NCBI RefSeq assembly: GCF_013402875.1
Contig: NZ_CP058579.1
Coordinates: forward strand, 1,488,001-1,552,000
From: Halorarum salinum
Lineage (GTDB): Archaea > Halobacteriota > Halobacteria > Halobacteriales > Haloferacaceae
Length of the DNA stretch: 64,000 bases
Direction of reading: 5' to 3'
Under the pieces are notes generated by a model that saw only the letters and a list, made by a program, of their open reading frames with translations, made no database searches and was not told the DNA's origin. This document shows, one piece after another, positions 24,681 to 33,770 of the stretch. The position numbers and the translations under genes were made by a program. The stretch's first letter is position 1; each line of letters starts with the position of its first letter.

Positions 24681-25862
24681 CTAGAACAGCGACTCGAGTT
24701 CGTCCTCGTCGTCGCTGACGAGGCTGTCAAGGTTCTCGTCGCTCTCCTGTCTGATCTCGTCGATGTTGTCCTGCGCCTCGATCGCCACCTGCTGGAGCTC
24801 CTTGATGCGCGGGACGTTCGTCACGCCCGACAGCAGGATGACCGACGCCACGAAGCCGGAGCCGGAGACGGGGTAGTCGCCGCCCCGGACCTCCATCGAG
24901 CCGGTCTGCTCCTCGAGCCACTTGCGGCCGCGCTCGATCCCCTTCCGGTTCAGGTGCTGGGGCGGGCCGGCCATGACGAGCAGGGCGCGCTCGGCGCCCT
25001 CGATCTCGCAGGGGAGCGTGAGCCGGCCGAGCGCCGCCTTCCGGACGAGCGAGGTGATGCGGTTCGTCGTGTGGGCCGTGTCGAGGCCGTCGCTGCCGCC
25101 GTCGTCGCCGGTGAGCCGCGAGAGCAGGCCGCCCGAGGACCGCTCCTCGACCTCCTCGCTCGCGTAGCCGACCGTCGACACGCCGCCGCCCGAGAGGGTG
25201 TTGATGATCTCGCTGGAGTCGACGACGGACTCGGCGACCTCCTGGCCGGCCTCGACCTCGCCGGCGCCGAAGAGGATGCCGAACCGCTTCACGATCTCCT
25301 CGTTGATCTCGTCGTAGCCGCCCGACACCGACTCCCCGGTCTTGCGCCAGGCGTCGTTGTCGAACACCATGAGGTTGTCCACCTCGCGGACGAACGTCTG
25401 GAACGACCGGGCCGCGTTGAGGGTGTAGATGCCGCCCTCGTCCGAGCCGGGCAGGACGCCCAGCCCGTACACCGGCTCCGTGTAGATGCGCTTGAGGTGC
25501 TTGGCGAGCACGGGCGCGCCGCCCGAGCCGGTGCCGCCTCCCAGGCCGGCGACGACGAGGAACGCGTCGACCTCGTGGACCGGGATGGAGTCGACCGCGC
25601 CCTGCACCTCGTCGATGTCCTCCTCGGCGATCTCCGCGCCGAGCTCGTTGTCGGCGCCGACGCCGTGACCCTTCACGCGCGACTGACCGATGAGCACGCG
25701 TTGCTCGTTCGGAATGTTCTCCAGCCCCATCAGGTCGGCCTTCGCCGTGTTGACCGCGACCGCCGCGCGGACGATGTCGCTCCCGGTCCGACTGTCGTAG
25801 TCAACGAACGAGTCGACGATCTTCCCCCCCGCCTGACCGAAGCCGACGAGTGCGAGTTTCAT
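24681..25862 (-). CDS. cetZ: Tubulin-like GTPase CetZ
   Basis: 393 aa FtsZ/tubulin superfamily protein; CetZ proteins control haloarchaeal cell shape and motility. N-terminal GFGQAGGKIVD, the T4 tubulin signature GGGTGSGGAP at about residue 109, nucleotide-contact NAARSFQTF and a T7-loop segment; the tail is acidic (SDDEDELESLF), as expected for partner binding. CetZ rather than FtsZ is favoured by the MKLALVGFGQAGGKI start and by the neighbouring cofC, a conserved neighbour of cetZ1. Start ATG 25862, preceded by a strong Shine-Dalgarno. Confidence 0.93.
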   Translation of the reverse strand: MKLALVGFGQAGGKIVDSFVDYDSRTGSDIVRAAVAVNTAKADLMGLENIPNEQRVLIGQSRVKGHGVGADNELGAEIAEEDIDEVQGAVDSIPVHEVDAFLVVAGLGGGTGSGGAPVLAKHLKRIYTEPVYGLGVLPGSDEGGIYTLNAARSFQTFVREVDNLMVFDNDAWRKTGESVSGGYDEINEEIVKRFGILFGAGEVEAGQEVAESVVDSSEIINTLSGGGVSTVGYASEEVEERSSGGLLSRLTGDDGGSDGLDTAHTTNRITSLVRKAALGRLTLPCEIEGAERALLVMAGPPQHLNRKGIERGRKWLEEQTGSMEVRGGDYPVSGSGFVASVILLSGVTNVPRIKELQQVAIEAQDNIDEIRQESDENLDSLVSDDEDELESLF

Positions 25863-26163
25863 CTATCTCCCCTCCTCATTAGGCGAGAGACAATCCCAGC
25901 GTGAATAAAAGGTTTGTGATGCGGCTATCGTTCCTGAGAGAGCGTCGGGCGAATCGCGGCCCGAAACCGCGAGACTGCGTCCTGGTAGGCTCCCATTTCC
26001 GGTTCGACCGAACCGTCCGACACCTGTCTGACGCGTCATGTCTACGAGTCGTTTCGGGGACGAGTCCGCATTAGTTACTCCCCCGATAACGCCGGCATTC
26101 AGTCGTCCCCTACCGGACGGAATGGGCGTTGCTAACCGGACGTGCTCGAACGTTCGGCGGCGC
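25863..26163. other. Intergenic region upstream of cetZ
   Basis: 301 bases; besides the cetZ promoter I see no gene, repeat or RNA. Confidence 0.45.
25867..25912 (-). promoter_or_regulatory. cetZ promoter and Shine-Dalgarno
   Basis: Minus strand: TATA-like CCTTTTATTC (25903-25912), then an 18-nt leader with GAGGAGGGGAG (25867-25877) four bases before the ATG. One of the few clearly leadered genes here, implying SD-dependent translation. Confidence 0.65.
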
Positions 26164-27102
26164 TTACGCCGTGGCATCGGTCGATTGGGCCGTCCTCCGA
26201 CCGTCGGCTAGACCGAGGTACTCGCCGAACGTCTCCAGGTCCGCCTCGTCGACGCCGAACGCCCCGACGTCGTTCGTCCCGACCGTGTTGTCGAACTTCA
26301 GCGAGCGGTACTGGTCGGGTCCGAGCGGGAAGCCCAGCGCCCCGAGCACCGTCAGTCCGACCCGTGCGAGCGGCATCGGGAGGCCCATCACGGAGATCGA
26401 CTTCCCCTCCGCTTCGTACACCATCTCGGAGACCTGCCGGAGCGTGAGCACCTCCGGGCCGCCGAGTTCGTACGTCTCCCCGAGGTGTTCCTCCCCCTCG
26501 ACGCAGTCAGCGAGCATCGGGACGAGGTCCTCCACCCAGATGGGCTGGAACCGTGTCCTCCCGCCCCCGGGAAGCGGAAAGACGGGGATGCCCGGCGCGA
26601 ACGTGCGCTTCATCCGCTTCGTGAACGAGACGAACTCCCCGCCCTCGCCGAAGACGACCGACGGGCGGGTGACGACGTGGGGGAGGTCGCTCCCCCGGAC
26701 CGCCTCCTCCGCGCGGCCCTTGGCGCGGATGTAGTGGGTGTCGCCGTTCGGATCGGCGCCGAGCGCGGACTGCTGAACGAAGCGCTCGACGTCGGCCTCC
26801 CCGGCGGCCCGCAGGAGGTTCTCGGTTCCCCGCCGGTGGATCCGGTCGTGCATCTCGTTGCCGCCGTCGGGGGTGAAAAGCGGCGAGAGCGCGACGAGAT
26901 TCACGACCGCGTCCGCGCCCGCGACCGCATCGACGATCGAGTCGTAGTCGGTCACGTCGCCCGCGACCGTCGCCACGCCGTCCGGGAGGGCCGAGTCGTC
27001 GGGAGAGCGGGCCATCGCCGTCACGTCGTGGCCGCGGTCGTGGAGTTCCCGACAGAGGAACCCGCCGATGAAGCCGGTTCCGCCCGCGATGAGGACCTTC
27101 AT
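26164..27102 (-). CDS. NAD(P)-binding epimerase-like protein, NDUFA9 family
   Basis: 312 aa atypical short-chain dehydrogenase: GGTGFIGGFLCREL is the Rossmann nucleotide loop, DVTDYDSIVDAV and NLVALSP follow, and YIRAKGRAEE has the Tyr-x3-Lys pair. The second half (RPSVVFGEGGEFVSF, PIWVEDLVPML) matches the complex I NDUFA9-like group. Whether it is catalytic or a lipid/quinone-associated assembly factor is not known. CGTTATGTC centred near -28 supports the ATG at 27102. Divergent from pyrG. Confidence 0.85.
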   Translation of the reverse strand: MKVLIAGGTGFIGGFLCRELHDRGHDVTAMARSPDDSALPDGVATVAGDVTDYDSIVDAVAGADAVVNLVALSPLFTPDGGNEMHDRIHRRGTENLLRAAGEADVERFVQQSALGADPNGDTHYIRAKGRAEEAVRGSDLPHVVTRPSVVFGEGGEFVSFTKRMKRTFAPGIPVFPLPGGGRTRFQPIWVEDLVPMLADCVEGEEHLGETYELGGPEVLTLRQVSEMVYEAEGKSISVMGLPMPLARVGLTVLGALGFPLGPDQYRSLKFDNTVGTNDVGAFGVDEADLETFGEYLGLADGRRTAQSTDATA

Positions 27103-27176
27103 ACGTCGAGGTGTTTACTCGGGCGTGACATAACGTTGCGGGCCGTGTGGCGGGGTACGCGTTCGGAGCGGAGCGG

Positions 27177-27233
27177 ATTGATCGGACGGAAGCGAATCGA
27201 TCGGACGGAAGCGAATCGATCGGACGCGGACCG
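27177..27233. repeat. Three 19-bp tandem repeats in the pyrG upstream region
   Basis: ATTGATCGGACGGAAGCGA, ATCGATCGGACGGAAGCGA and a third, degenerating unit ATCGATCGGACGCGGACCG lie head to tail between two divergent promoters. The core ATCGATCGGACG contains the palindrome CGATCG. Confidence 0.8.
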
Positions 27234-27308
27234 TCGAAAACACGTCATCGAACCGTCGTTCCCGGGGCCCTCCGAAACGGTTTTCCTCGGGCCGGGCGCA
27301 CGGTCGGT

Positions 27309-29006
27309 ATGCCGATAGAGGAAACGGGGTACGACCCGTCGCTGGGTCGGAAATTCATCTTCGTCACGGGGGGCGTGATGTCGGGGCTCGGAAAGGGCAT
27401 CACCGCCGCGTCCACCGGCCGCCTGCTCGCCAACGCCGGGTTCGACGTGACGGCGGTGAAGATCGACCCGTACCTGAACGTCGACGCGGGGACGATGAAC
27501 CCCTACCAGCACGGGGAGGTGTACGTGCTGAAGGACGGGGGCGAGGTGGATCTGGACCTGGGGAACTACGAGCGCTTCCTCGGGGTCGACATGACCTCCG
27601 ACCACAACGTCACCACCGGGAAGACGTACCAGCACGTCATCGAGAAGGAACGGGCCGGCGACTACCTCGGCAAGACCGTCCAGGTCATCCCGCACGTCAC
27701 CGACGACATCAAGCGGCGCATCCGCGAGGCGGCCGAGGGCACCGACGTCTGCATCGTCGAGATCGGCGGCACCGTCGGGGACATCGAGGGGATGCCGTAC
27801 CTCGAGGCGCTCCGCCAGTTCGCCCACGAGGAACCGGAGGACAACGTCCTGTTCACCCACGTCACGCTCGTTCCCTACTCGAAGAACGGCGAGCAGAAGA
27901 CGAAGCCGACCCAGCACTCCGTGAAGGAACTGCGGAGCATCGGTCTCCAGCCCGACATCGTCGTCGGGCGCTGTGACGACAGGCTCGACCCCGAGACGAA
28001 GGAGAAGATCGCGCTGTTCGGCGACGTGCCGACCGAGGCCGTCTTCTCGAACCCGGACGTCGAGGACGTCTATCACGTCCCGCTCGTCGTCGAGGAGGAG
28101 GGGCTCGACGAGTACGTGATGGAGCGACTCGACCTGACGGCCGAGGCGCTCCCACCGGGGGAACGCGAGAACACCTGGCGCGAACTCGTCACGCGCGAGC
28201 GGACGGGCGAGGTCGACATCGCGCTGGTCGGCAAGTACGACCTCGAGGACGCCTACATGTCGGTCCACGAGGCGCTGAAGCACGCCGGCCTGGAGCGCGG
28301 CGTCGACGTGAACGTCCGGTGGGTGAACTCCGACGAGATGCTCGAGCACCACGACGAGCGCCTCCGGGAGGCCGACGGCGTCGTCGTCCCCGGCGGCTTC
28401 GGCTCGCGGGGCACCGCCGGGAAGATCGAGGCGATCAGGTACGCCCGCGAGCACGACGTCCCGTTCCTCGGACTCTGTCTCGGCTTCCAGATGGCGGTCG
28501 TCGAGCACGCGCGGAACGTCCTCGGTCTGGAGGGCGCCCACTCCGCGGAACTCGACCCCGAGACGCCCCATCCGGTCATCGACCTCCTGCCCGAACAGGC
28601 GGACGAGGACGACATGGGCGGGACGATGCGTCTCGGCGCCCACGGGACGGACATCCGGCCCGGGTCGCTCGCCTCCCGCGTGTACGGCGCGGACTCCTGC
28701 ACCGAACGGCACCGCCACCGCTACGAGGTGAACCCCGAGTACATCGAGGACCTGGAGGCCGGCGACCTGACCTTCTCCGGGACGGCCGGCCGCCGGATGG
28801 AGATCTTGGAGCGCGAGAACCACCCGTACTTCCTCGGGACGCAGTTCCACCCGGAGTTCCGCTCGCGCCCGGACCGCGCCAGTCCGCCGTTCGTCGGCCT
28901 GCTCGACGCGGTGCTGGAGCGGACCGATCCCCGGCGCTGTGACGGGACCGGCGGGGAAGCCGACGGGAGGGGGGGCGAGGGCGGACACGCGGGGGTGACC
29001 CTCTGA
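27309..29006 (+). CDS. pyrG: CTP synthase
   Basis: Amination of UTP to CTP with glutamine. 565 aa. Synthetase domain: [17 protein letters not shown] (ATP loop), [28 protein letters not shown]; amidotransferase domain: nucleophile Cys in GLCLGFQMA and His/Glu in GTQFHPEF. The acidic Gly-rich tail after about residue 540 is not conserved. Start ATG 27309: the family begins just before KFIFVTGG, and GGTTTTCC is centred near -27. The TGA shares one base with the guaA ATG. Confidence 0.96.
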   Translation: MPIEETGYDPSLGRKFIFVTGGVMSGLGKGITAASTGRLLANAGFDVTAVKIDPYLNVDAGTMNPYQHGEVYVLKDGGEVDLDLGNYERFLGVDMTSDHNVTTGKTYQHVIEKERAGDYLGKTVQVIPHVTDDIKRRIREAAEGTDVCIVEIGGTVGDIEGMPYLEALRQFAHEEPEDNVLFTHVTLVPYSKNGEQKTKPTQHSVKELRSIGLQPDIVVGRCDDRLDPETKEKIALFGDVPTEAVFSNPDVEDVYHVPLVVEEEGLDEYVMERLDLTAEALPPGERENTWRELVTRERTGEVDIALVGKYDLEDAYMSVHEALKHAGLERGVDVNVRWVNSDEMLEHHDERLREADGVVVPGGFGSRGTAGKIEAIRYAREHDVPFLGLCLGFQMAVVEHARNVLGLEGAHSAELDPETPHPVIDLLPEQADEDDMGGTMRLGAHGTDIRPGSLASRVYGADSCTERHRHRYEVNPEYIEDLEAGDLTFSGTAGRRMEILERENHPYFLGTQFHPEFRSRPDRASPPFVGLLDAVLERTDPRRCDGTGGEADGRGGEGGHAGVTL

Positions 29007-29923
29007 TGGTCGACGCCGACGCCTTCGTCGAGGAGGCCACCGCCGAGATCGGCGACGAGGTCGGCGACGCCAACGCCGTCATCGCGCTCTCGGGCGGGGT
29101 CGACTCCTCGGTCGCGGCGGCGCTCGCGTACCGCGCGCTCGGCGACCGGCTCACCCCGGTGTACGTCGACACCGGGCTGATGCGCAAGGGCGAGACCGAG
29201 GCCATCCGCGAGACGTTCTCGTTCATGGACTCCCTGCGGGTCGTGGAGGCCCAGGACCGCTTCCTCGACGCGCTGGCGGGCGTGACCGACCCAGAGGAGA
29301 AGCGCAACGTCATCGGCGAGGGGTTCATCCGCGAGTTCGAGCGCGAGGCGAGGGAGGCCGACGCGGACTACCTCGTCCAGGGGACCATCTACCCCGACCG
29401 CATCGAGAGCGAGGGGAACATCAAGTCCCACCACAACGTCGGCGGGCTTCCGGACGTCGTGGACTTCGAGGGCATCGTCGAACCGGTCCGCGACCTGTAC
29501 AAGGACGAGGTCCGCGAGGTCGCCCGCGCGCTCGACCTGGAGGAGGTCGTCTCCGAGCGCATGCCGTTCCCGGGCCCCGGCCTGGCCGTCCGCGTCGTCG
29601 GCGAGGTGACCCGCGAGAAGGTCGCGGTCGCCCGCGAGGCGTGTCACGTCGTCGAGGAGGAGACCGAGGAGCACGACCCCTGGCAGGCGTTCGCCGCCGT
29701 GCTCGGCAAGGCGACGGGCGTGAAGGGCGACAACCGCGTCCACGGCTGGGTGGTGACGGTTCGGTCGGTCGAGTCGCGCGACGGGATGACCGCCCGAGCC
29801 CAGGAACTCCCCTGGGAGACGCTCCAGCGCATCCAGTCGCGGATCACCGGGGAGAACGAGAACGTGGCGCGCGTCGTGTACGACGTGACCCACAAGCCGC
29901 CCGCGACGATCGAGTACGAGTAG
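29006..29923 (+). CDS. guaA: GMP synthase, ATP pyrophosphatase subunit (GuaAb)
   Basis: Converts XMP to GMP; in archaea the glutaminase is a separate protein (GuaAa), which is not in this window. 305 aa with the PP-loop [37 protein letters not shown], and the dimerisation domain with [12 protein letters not shown] and the C-terminal KPPATIEYE. Overlaps pyrG by one base, so purine and pyrimidine amidation genes are co-translated. Confidence 0.95.
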   Translation: MVDADAFVEEATAEIGDEVGDANAVIALSGGVDSSVAAALAYRALGDRLTPVYVDTGLMRKGETEAIRETFSFMDSLRVVEAQDRFLDALAGVTDPEEKRNVIGEGFIREFEREAREADADYLVQGTIYPDRIESEGNIKSHHNVGGLPDVVDFEGIVEPVRDLYKDEVREVARALDLEEVVSERMPFPGPGLAVRVVGEVTREKVAVAREACHVVEEETEEHDPWQAFAAVLGKATGVKGDNRVHGWVVTVRSVESRDGMTARAQELPWETLQRIQSRITGENENVARVVYDVTHKPPATIEYE

Positions 29924-30030
29924 AGTAGTTCGCGGGCTTCGTTTCACGCCGTTTTCGAGTCGATGGTCGCCTCCGAACGTAACCCGATCGCCTCGAAAGC
30001 CCCCGGGCGCTCGCTGAGCCCGGACGAAGT

Positions 30031-30089
30031 AAGCACCGTAGGGAGGCGAGCGAAGCGAGGCCCCGGAGCCGACAGCCGCGGGGGCTTCC
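30031..30089. repeat. Partial copy C of the large intergenic repeat
   Basis: Downstream of guaA, AAGCACCG..., GGCGAGCGAAGCGAGG and AGCCGCGGGGGCTTCCG correspond to the right-hand end of copies A and B. The inverted-repeat-bounded left part is missing. Confidence 0.6.
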
Positions 30090-30193
30090 GTGACGTTCCC
30101 GACGCCGCCGGCGAACCGATTCCGAAGCACGACGAGGGCCGGTCCGAATCGCGAATAACACGGCTTTTCACCGCGCGAACGCTCCACGGACCC

Positions 30194-30523
30194 ATGACAA
30201 CGAAGACCGCCATCGTCGCCGGTCCCGACGAGGACGACCTCGGGGACGCCCTCGAAGCCCAGGACCTCGAGGTCACCCGACTCGACGGGGTCGTCACCGG
30301 CGACGCCCTCCGGGGAGCCGACGTCGACGGCGCCGCGCTGTTCGTCCTCACCGACGTCGGGGAGGCGACGAGCATCGCCGTCGCGAAGGAACTGAACCCG
30401 GACGTCCGGGTGGTCGTCTACGCGCGCGAGTCGCTGCCCGAGTTCGCGGCCGCCCAGGCCGACCTCGCGGTCGACCCGGAGCTCCTCGAGGCCGACGTCG
30501 TCGCCGAGGAACTCGCCGGATAG
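30194..30523 (+). CDS. Small Rossmann-like protein next to guaA (DUF7126-like)
   Basis: 109 aa. TAIVAGPDEDDLGDALEAQ at the N-terminus, ALFVLTDVGEATSIAVAKEL and VRVVVYARESLPEFAAAQADL resemble a TrkA-N/RCK-like nucleotide-binding half-domain. The family is recurrent beside haloarchaeal guaA/pyrG, from memory, and I call it DUF7126 with caution. GGCTTTTCACC centred 27 nt before the ATG gives its own leaderless promoter. Possibly a ligand-sensing regulator of nucleotide or ion balance; not shown. Confidence 0.75.
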   Translation: MTTKTAIVAGPDEDDLGDALEAQDLEVTRLDGVVTGDALRGADVDGAALFVLTDVGEATSIAVAKELNPDVRVVVYARESLPEFAAAQADLAVDPELLEADVVAEELAG

Positions 30524-30886
30524 CTACGAGGAGACCGCCTCGATCGCCCGTTCGACCCTGTCCGCGCCCTCGGCCGCCTCGTACGCCTCCATGAACGACC
30601 GCGCGACGTCGAGCGCGGCGTCCCGCCCGTCAACGTCGGCGACCGGATCCGTGCGGTCCGGGTCGTCGAAGCGGCCGTGAACGACGGCGACGCGCCAGCG
30701 GTCGGTGTCGCTGTGCGGGGCGTTCGGCTCCGACGGGAACGCCTGGACGGCCACGTCGGCCCCCTCGCGCTCGAACAGCGAGACGGCGCGGGCGTCGTAC
30801 TTCCCGGGCGTCGACTCGAGGTCCTCGACGGGCGTCCACCCGGCCGGGAGGCCGGCGTCCTCGTCCGCGGGGTCGGATGCGACCAT
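30524..30886 (-). CDS. Conserved haloarchaeal protein, unknown (120 aa)
   Basis: Soluble, acidic alpha/beta protein. WTPVEDLESTPGKYDARAV near the N-terminus and a C-terminal helix (DAALDVARSFMEAYEAAEG). No catalytic motif or membrane segment. It abuts the preceding plus-strand gene tail-to-tail with no gap. I cannot assign a family. Confidence 0.65.
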   Translation of the reverse strand: MVASDPADEDAGLPAGWTPVEDLESTPGKYDARAVSLFEREGADVAVQAFPSEPNAPHSDTDRWRVAVVHGRFDDPDRTDPVADVDGRDAALDVARSFMEAYEAAEGADRVERAIEAVSS

Positions 30887-31051
30887 GCACCCCGGTTGGG
30901 CCGCGAGTCACCTAAGCCCGGGGGCGACGGGAAGGTACCGGTAGCCGGTCGCTTAATCGGAGTTAATCCGGCTTCGGAACGCTTCATACCCGGGAATCCG
31001 CGTTCGCCGTTTCCCCCTTTTATGGGGTGTGGGGGAGTCGGGGTGGACGCG

Positions 31052-31876
31052 ATGAACGTTCGACGACTACTCACGGTCGCCGTCGCCGCGCTCCTGGTGA
31101 GCGCCGGCGCGGGGGCCGCCGCGGCAAGCACAGGGGGGACGACCACGAGCACGGCGACGGCCGACGTCGACTCGTACGAGGCCGACGCCGGCTACGATAA
31201 CGGCACGGTGACGTTCGTCGTGACCGCGAACGGCTCCGGCGTCGAGGGGCTCGACGTGGCCGTCGACAACGACTCGGTCGGCACCACCGACGCGAACGGG
31301 TCGGTGACCTTCGAGACCGACGAGTCGGCCTTCGAGGTGACGGCGACGGGCGAGAACGTCACCGGCGAGTTCGCGTACGAACTCGAGAACGACTCGCTGA
31401 CGCTCGTCGAGGGCGGCTTCGAGTACGCCGACGAGGGGGACGACGAGGCCGAAAACGAGACGCGCGGCCCGCCGAGTGAGATGCCCGATCAGGCCGCCGA
31501 GCGTGCACTGAACGTCCACGCGGTCATCAACGCCTACCTCGCGGGTGACCTCGACGAGAACACGACGCTCGGCGAGGCGCTCCGGGACGTCGCATCCGGC
31601 GACAAGTCGCCCGAGGAGGCCGGGGCACCCGCCGACGCGGGCCGACCGGACCACGCCGGCCCACCCGACGACGATGACGACGAGGACCGCGACCGCGGGA
31701 AGCCGGACGACGTCGGGCCGCCCCACGACGACGGGGACGATGACGACGGTGAGGACGACGATGACGACGGTGAGGACGACGATGACGACGGTGAGGACGA
31801 CGATGACGACGACGAAGACGACGAAGACGACGACGGCGACGACCGTGGGAACGGTAACGGGAACGGCCCGCCGTAG
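31052..31876 (+). CDS. Secreted acidic protein with Asp/Glu repeat tail
   Basis: 274 aa. An N-terminal signal peptide (MNVRRLLTVAVAALLVSAG, Ala-rich cleavage region near residue 28), then an Ig-like/transthyretin-type domain with GVEGLDVAVDNDSVGTTD and NGSVTFETDE, a linker, a short helical segment, and from about residue 190 a run of Asp/Glu/Gly including three perfect GEDDDDD repeats, ending GNGNGNGPP. Such acidic tails bind cations and keep surface proteins soluble in brine. A TATA-like TTTTATGGGG at 31018-31027 supports ATG 31052. No family name known to me. Confidence 0.75.
   Translation: MNVRRLLTVAVAALLVSAGAGAAAASTGGTTTSTATADVDSYEADAGYDNGTVTFVVTANGSGVEGLDVAVDNDSVGTTDANGSVTFETDESAFEVTATGENVTGEFAYELENDSLTLVEGGFEYADEGDDEAENETRGPPSEMPDQAAERALNVHAVINAYLAGDLDENTTLGEALRDVASGDKSPEEAGAPADAGRPDHAGPPDDDDDEDRDRGKPDDVGPPHDDGDDDDGEDDDDDGEDDDDDGEDDDDDDEDDEDDDGDDRGNGNGNGPP
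31749..31811 (+). repeat. 21-bp tandem repeat encoding GEDDDDD x3
   Basis: Unit GGTGAGGACGACGATGACGAC repeated three times with near identity, within the acidic tail of the secreted protein. Prone to length variation by slippage. Confidence 0.85.
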
Positions 31877-32072
31877 TCGCCCCCTCGGACCCACGACGTC
31901 GACCGACCGCGTCGAATCGACCGACCACCGACCGACGGACGGCACCTGATCACGGACGCGCCCCGCCGGGGGCGCGACGAGGCACGCGACGGGGCTGCTC
32001 CCGCTCGCCGGGACGGGGGGAACCGGACGGGCACCCACCCACGCTTTTGGTCCAGCGGGAACACCTCCCGCC

Positions 32073-32402
32073 ATGGACCGACTCGCCGACGCACTGGCCG
32101 AACTCGACCCCGCCGAAGGGACGGTCGAGACGGCCGAACTGGTCGCCACCGACGACGTGCTCGTGAAGGCGTTCGCGCTCGGTCCGGACGCCGAACTCGA
32201 CCCCCACGAGCACGCCGACAGCACGAACGTCTTCCACGTCGTCCGCGGCACCGTCACGGTGCTCCGGGACGACGAGGAGGAGCCGGTGACGGCGCCGGGC
32301 GTCGTGCTCCACGAGCGCGGCGCCGTCCACGGCGCCCGGAACGACACCGACGAGGTCGTCGCGTTCACCGCGAGCCTCTACCCGATGCCCGGCGGGGGGT
32401 GA
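32073..32402 (+). CDS. Small cupin-domain protein
   Basis: 109 aa single cupin barrel. Motif 1 is PHEHADSTNVFHVVRG with two His and a Tyr/His-type third ligand; motif 2 is GVVLHERGAVHGARND with a His. Metal binding is therefore likely; the substrate is unknown. ACGCTTTTGG centred at -27 supports the ATG. Isolated between the secreted protein and S8e. Confidence 0.85.
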   Translation: MDRLADALAELDPAEGTVETAELVATDDVLVKAFALGPDAELDPHEHADSTNVFHVVRGTVTVLRDDEEEPVTAPGVVLHERGAVHGARNDTDEVVAFTASLYPMPGGG

Positions 32403-32486
32403 GTTTGAGGAACGGGGTCCGGCGCCGGGCGGCGACGTCGCTTCGCCACTCGCCGATGTCGACTCGAACGGGAAAACTGGCGGCGA

Positions 32487-32864
32487 CTACTCGTCCACGA
32501 CGACGGCGTTCACCTGGCCGGACTGCCCCGGCCGGGAGGTGACGCGCGCGCGTCCGGCGCTCGTCTCGATGACGGCGCCCTTCGTGATGATGTTCCGGCG
32601 AACGTAGTTCACGTTCGAGGGGTTCTCGACGACGTCCTCGATCTCCGCCTCGGTCGTCTCGCCGCCGTCGGTCACCTGCGCGACGTTCGTCGAGAGCGCG
32701 CGGACCTTCTCGCCCGTGCCGCGGGAGGCGACGGTCTGGAACCGGGGCTCGCCGACGGTCGTCTCCGCCGGCTCGCGGCCGAGCTGGTGGCGCTTCTTGT
32801 TGCGGAGCGTTCGGCGTCGACCGCCGGTGCGCTTTCGCTTCTGACGGCCGCTCTGATCCTTCAT
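32487..32864 (-). CDS. rps8e: 30S ribosomal protein S8e
   Basis: 125 aa archaeal/eukaryal S8e: basic N-terminus KDQSGRQKRKRTGGRRRTLRN, HQLGREPAETTVGE, then NPSNVNYVRRNIITKGAVIET and the ending SRPGQSGQVNAVVVDE. Full length. Expected to bind 16S rRNA in the small subunit. Located close to radB on the same strand but with about 95 nt between. Confidence 0.97.
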   Translation of the reverse strand: MKDQSGRQKRKRTGGRRRTLRNKKRHQLGREPAETTVGEPRFQTVASRGTGEKVRALSTNVAQVTDGGETTEAEIEDVVENPSNVNYVRRNIITKGAVIETSAGRARVTSRPGQSGQVNAVVVDE

Positions 32865-32960
32865 ACCAGTACGGACCGGCGGCGGCTACTTGAATCGCTC
32901 GACTCCCGTCTCGGGTCCCTACGCGCCCGCTGGCGACCGTTCTTCGGGGGAGCGGGCCGG

Positions 32961-33653
32961 TCAGGGCTCGTCGGCGTCCTCGATGCCGCCGCCGGCGATC
33001 CGGAACCGTGCGGTCCCGCCGGCGGGCTGTGAGCGGTGCTTCTCGAGGGTCGCGCGACGGTTCCCACCCCTGTATCGGTCGAGTCGGACGACGACGCCGG
33101 TCCAGTGTTCGAGCGTGTTCCCCCCGAGCGGGCGGATCCGGTCGGCGTCCGGGTCGGTGAACACCTGGTTGGTGACGAGGACCGCGAGGTCGTGCTTGCG
33201 GGCGAGCGAGAGGAGGTGGGTGATCTGGGTCGCGACCGTCCGCAGCGACTCGCCGCCCTCCTGGTCGCCGGTGCGTTCGAGCCGGTAGAAGCCCGTCGCC
33301 GAGTCGAGCACGACGAGGTCGACCGACTCGGCGAACCCCTCGGCGTCCCTGACCGCCTCCCCCTGCTCCTCGAAGGAGAGCGCCTCGGTGACGATGAGCC
33401 GCGAGGCGACCTCCTCGACCGGCTCGTCCGTCCGCGCCTCGACGATCTGCCGGAACCGCTCCATCGACAGGTCCTCCGTGTCGACGTACAGCACGGCGTC
33501 GCCGGCGATGGCCGCCTCCGCGGCGGCGGTCAGCGCGACGTTCGTCTTGCCGGCCGCGGGCGGGCCGTACAGCTGCGTGACGACGCCGCGCTCGATGCCG
33601 CCGCCGAGGAGGGTGTCGAGGGCGTCGGAGCCGGTGGTGAGCGGGTCGGACAC
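32961..33653 (-). CDS. radB: RadB, RecA/RadA-family recombination mediator
   Basis: 230 aa. Only the RecA core: Walker A GPPAAGKTNVAL, Walker B LVVLDSATGF, and L2-like region TNQVFTDPDADRIRPLGGN, lacking the N-terminal HhH domain of RadA. RadB assists RadA filament formation during homologous recombination. GTG start; CGCTTAAGAAG centred at -27. Divergent from a YqgF/RuvC-like gene, with only 117 nt between. Confidence 0.94.
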   Translation of the reverse strand: MSDPLTTGSDALDTLLGGGIERGVVTQLYGPPAAGKTNVALTAAAEAAIAGDAVLYVDTEDLSMERFRQIVEARTDEPVEEVASRLIVTEALSFEEQGEAVRDAEGFAESVDLVVLDSATGFYRLERTGDQEGGESLRTVATQITHLLSLARKHDLAVLVTNQVFTDPDADRIRPLGGNTLEHWTGVVVRLDRYRGGNRRATLEKHRSQPAGGTARFRIAGGGIEDADEP

Positions 33654-33770
33654 GGCCCGTTCTCGGTCGTCATCGCTTAAGAAGTCCCCGGACTACGGGG
33701 GGAGACCGCGGCGCCGGCGGTCCCGCACCGCCGACACGGTAAAGCCGTCGAAGCGACGTAGAACCGGGTA

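Noticed and set aside
27177-27233. CRISPR array or replication-origin iterons
   Set aside because: Units are contiguous without spacers, and there is no cas gene, orc1/cdc6 gene or AT-rich unwinding element nearby.
31749-31811. CRISPR-like direct repeats
   Set aside because: In-frame 21-bp units coding GEDDDDD in an acidic secreted protein; no spacers.
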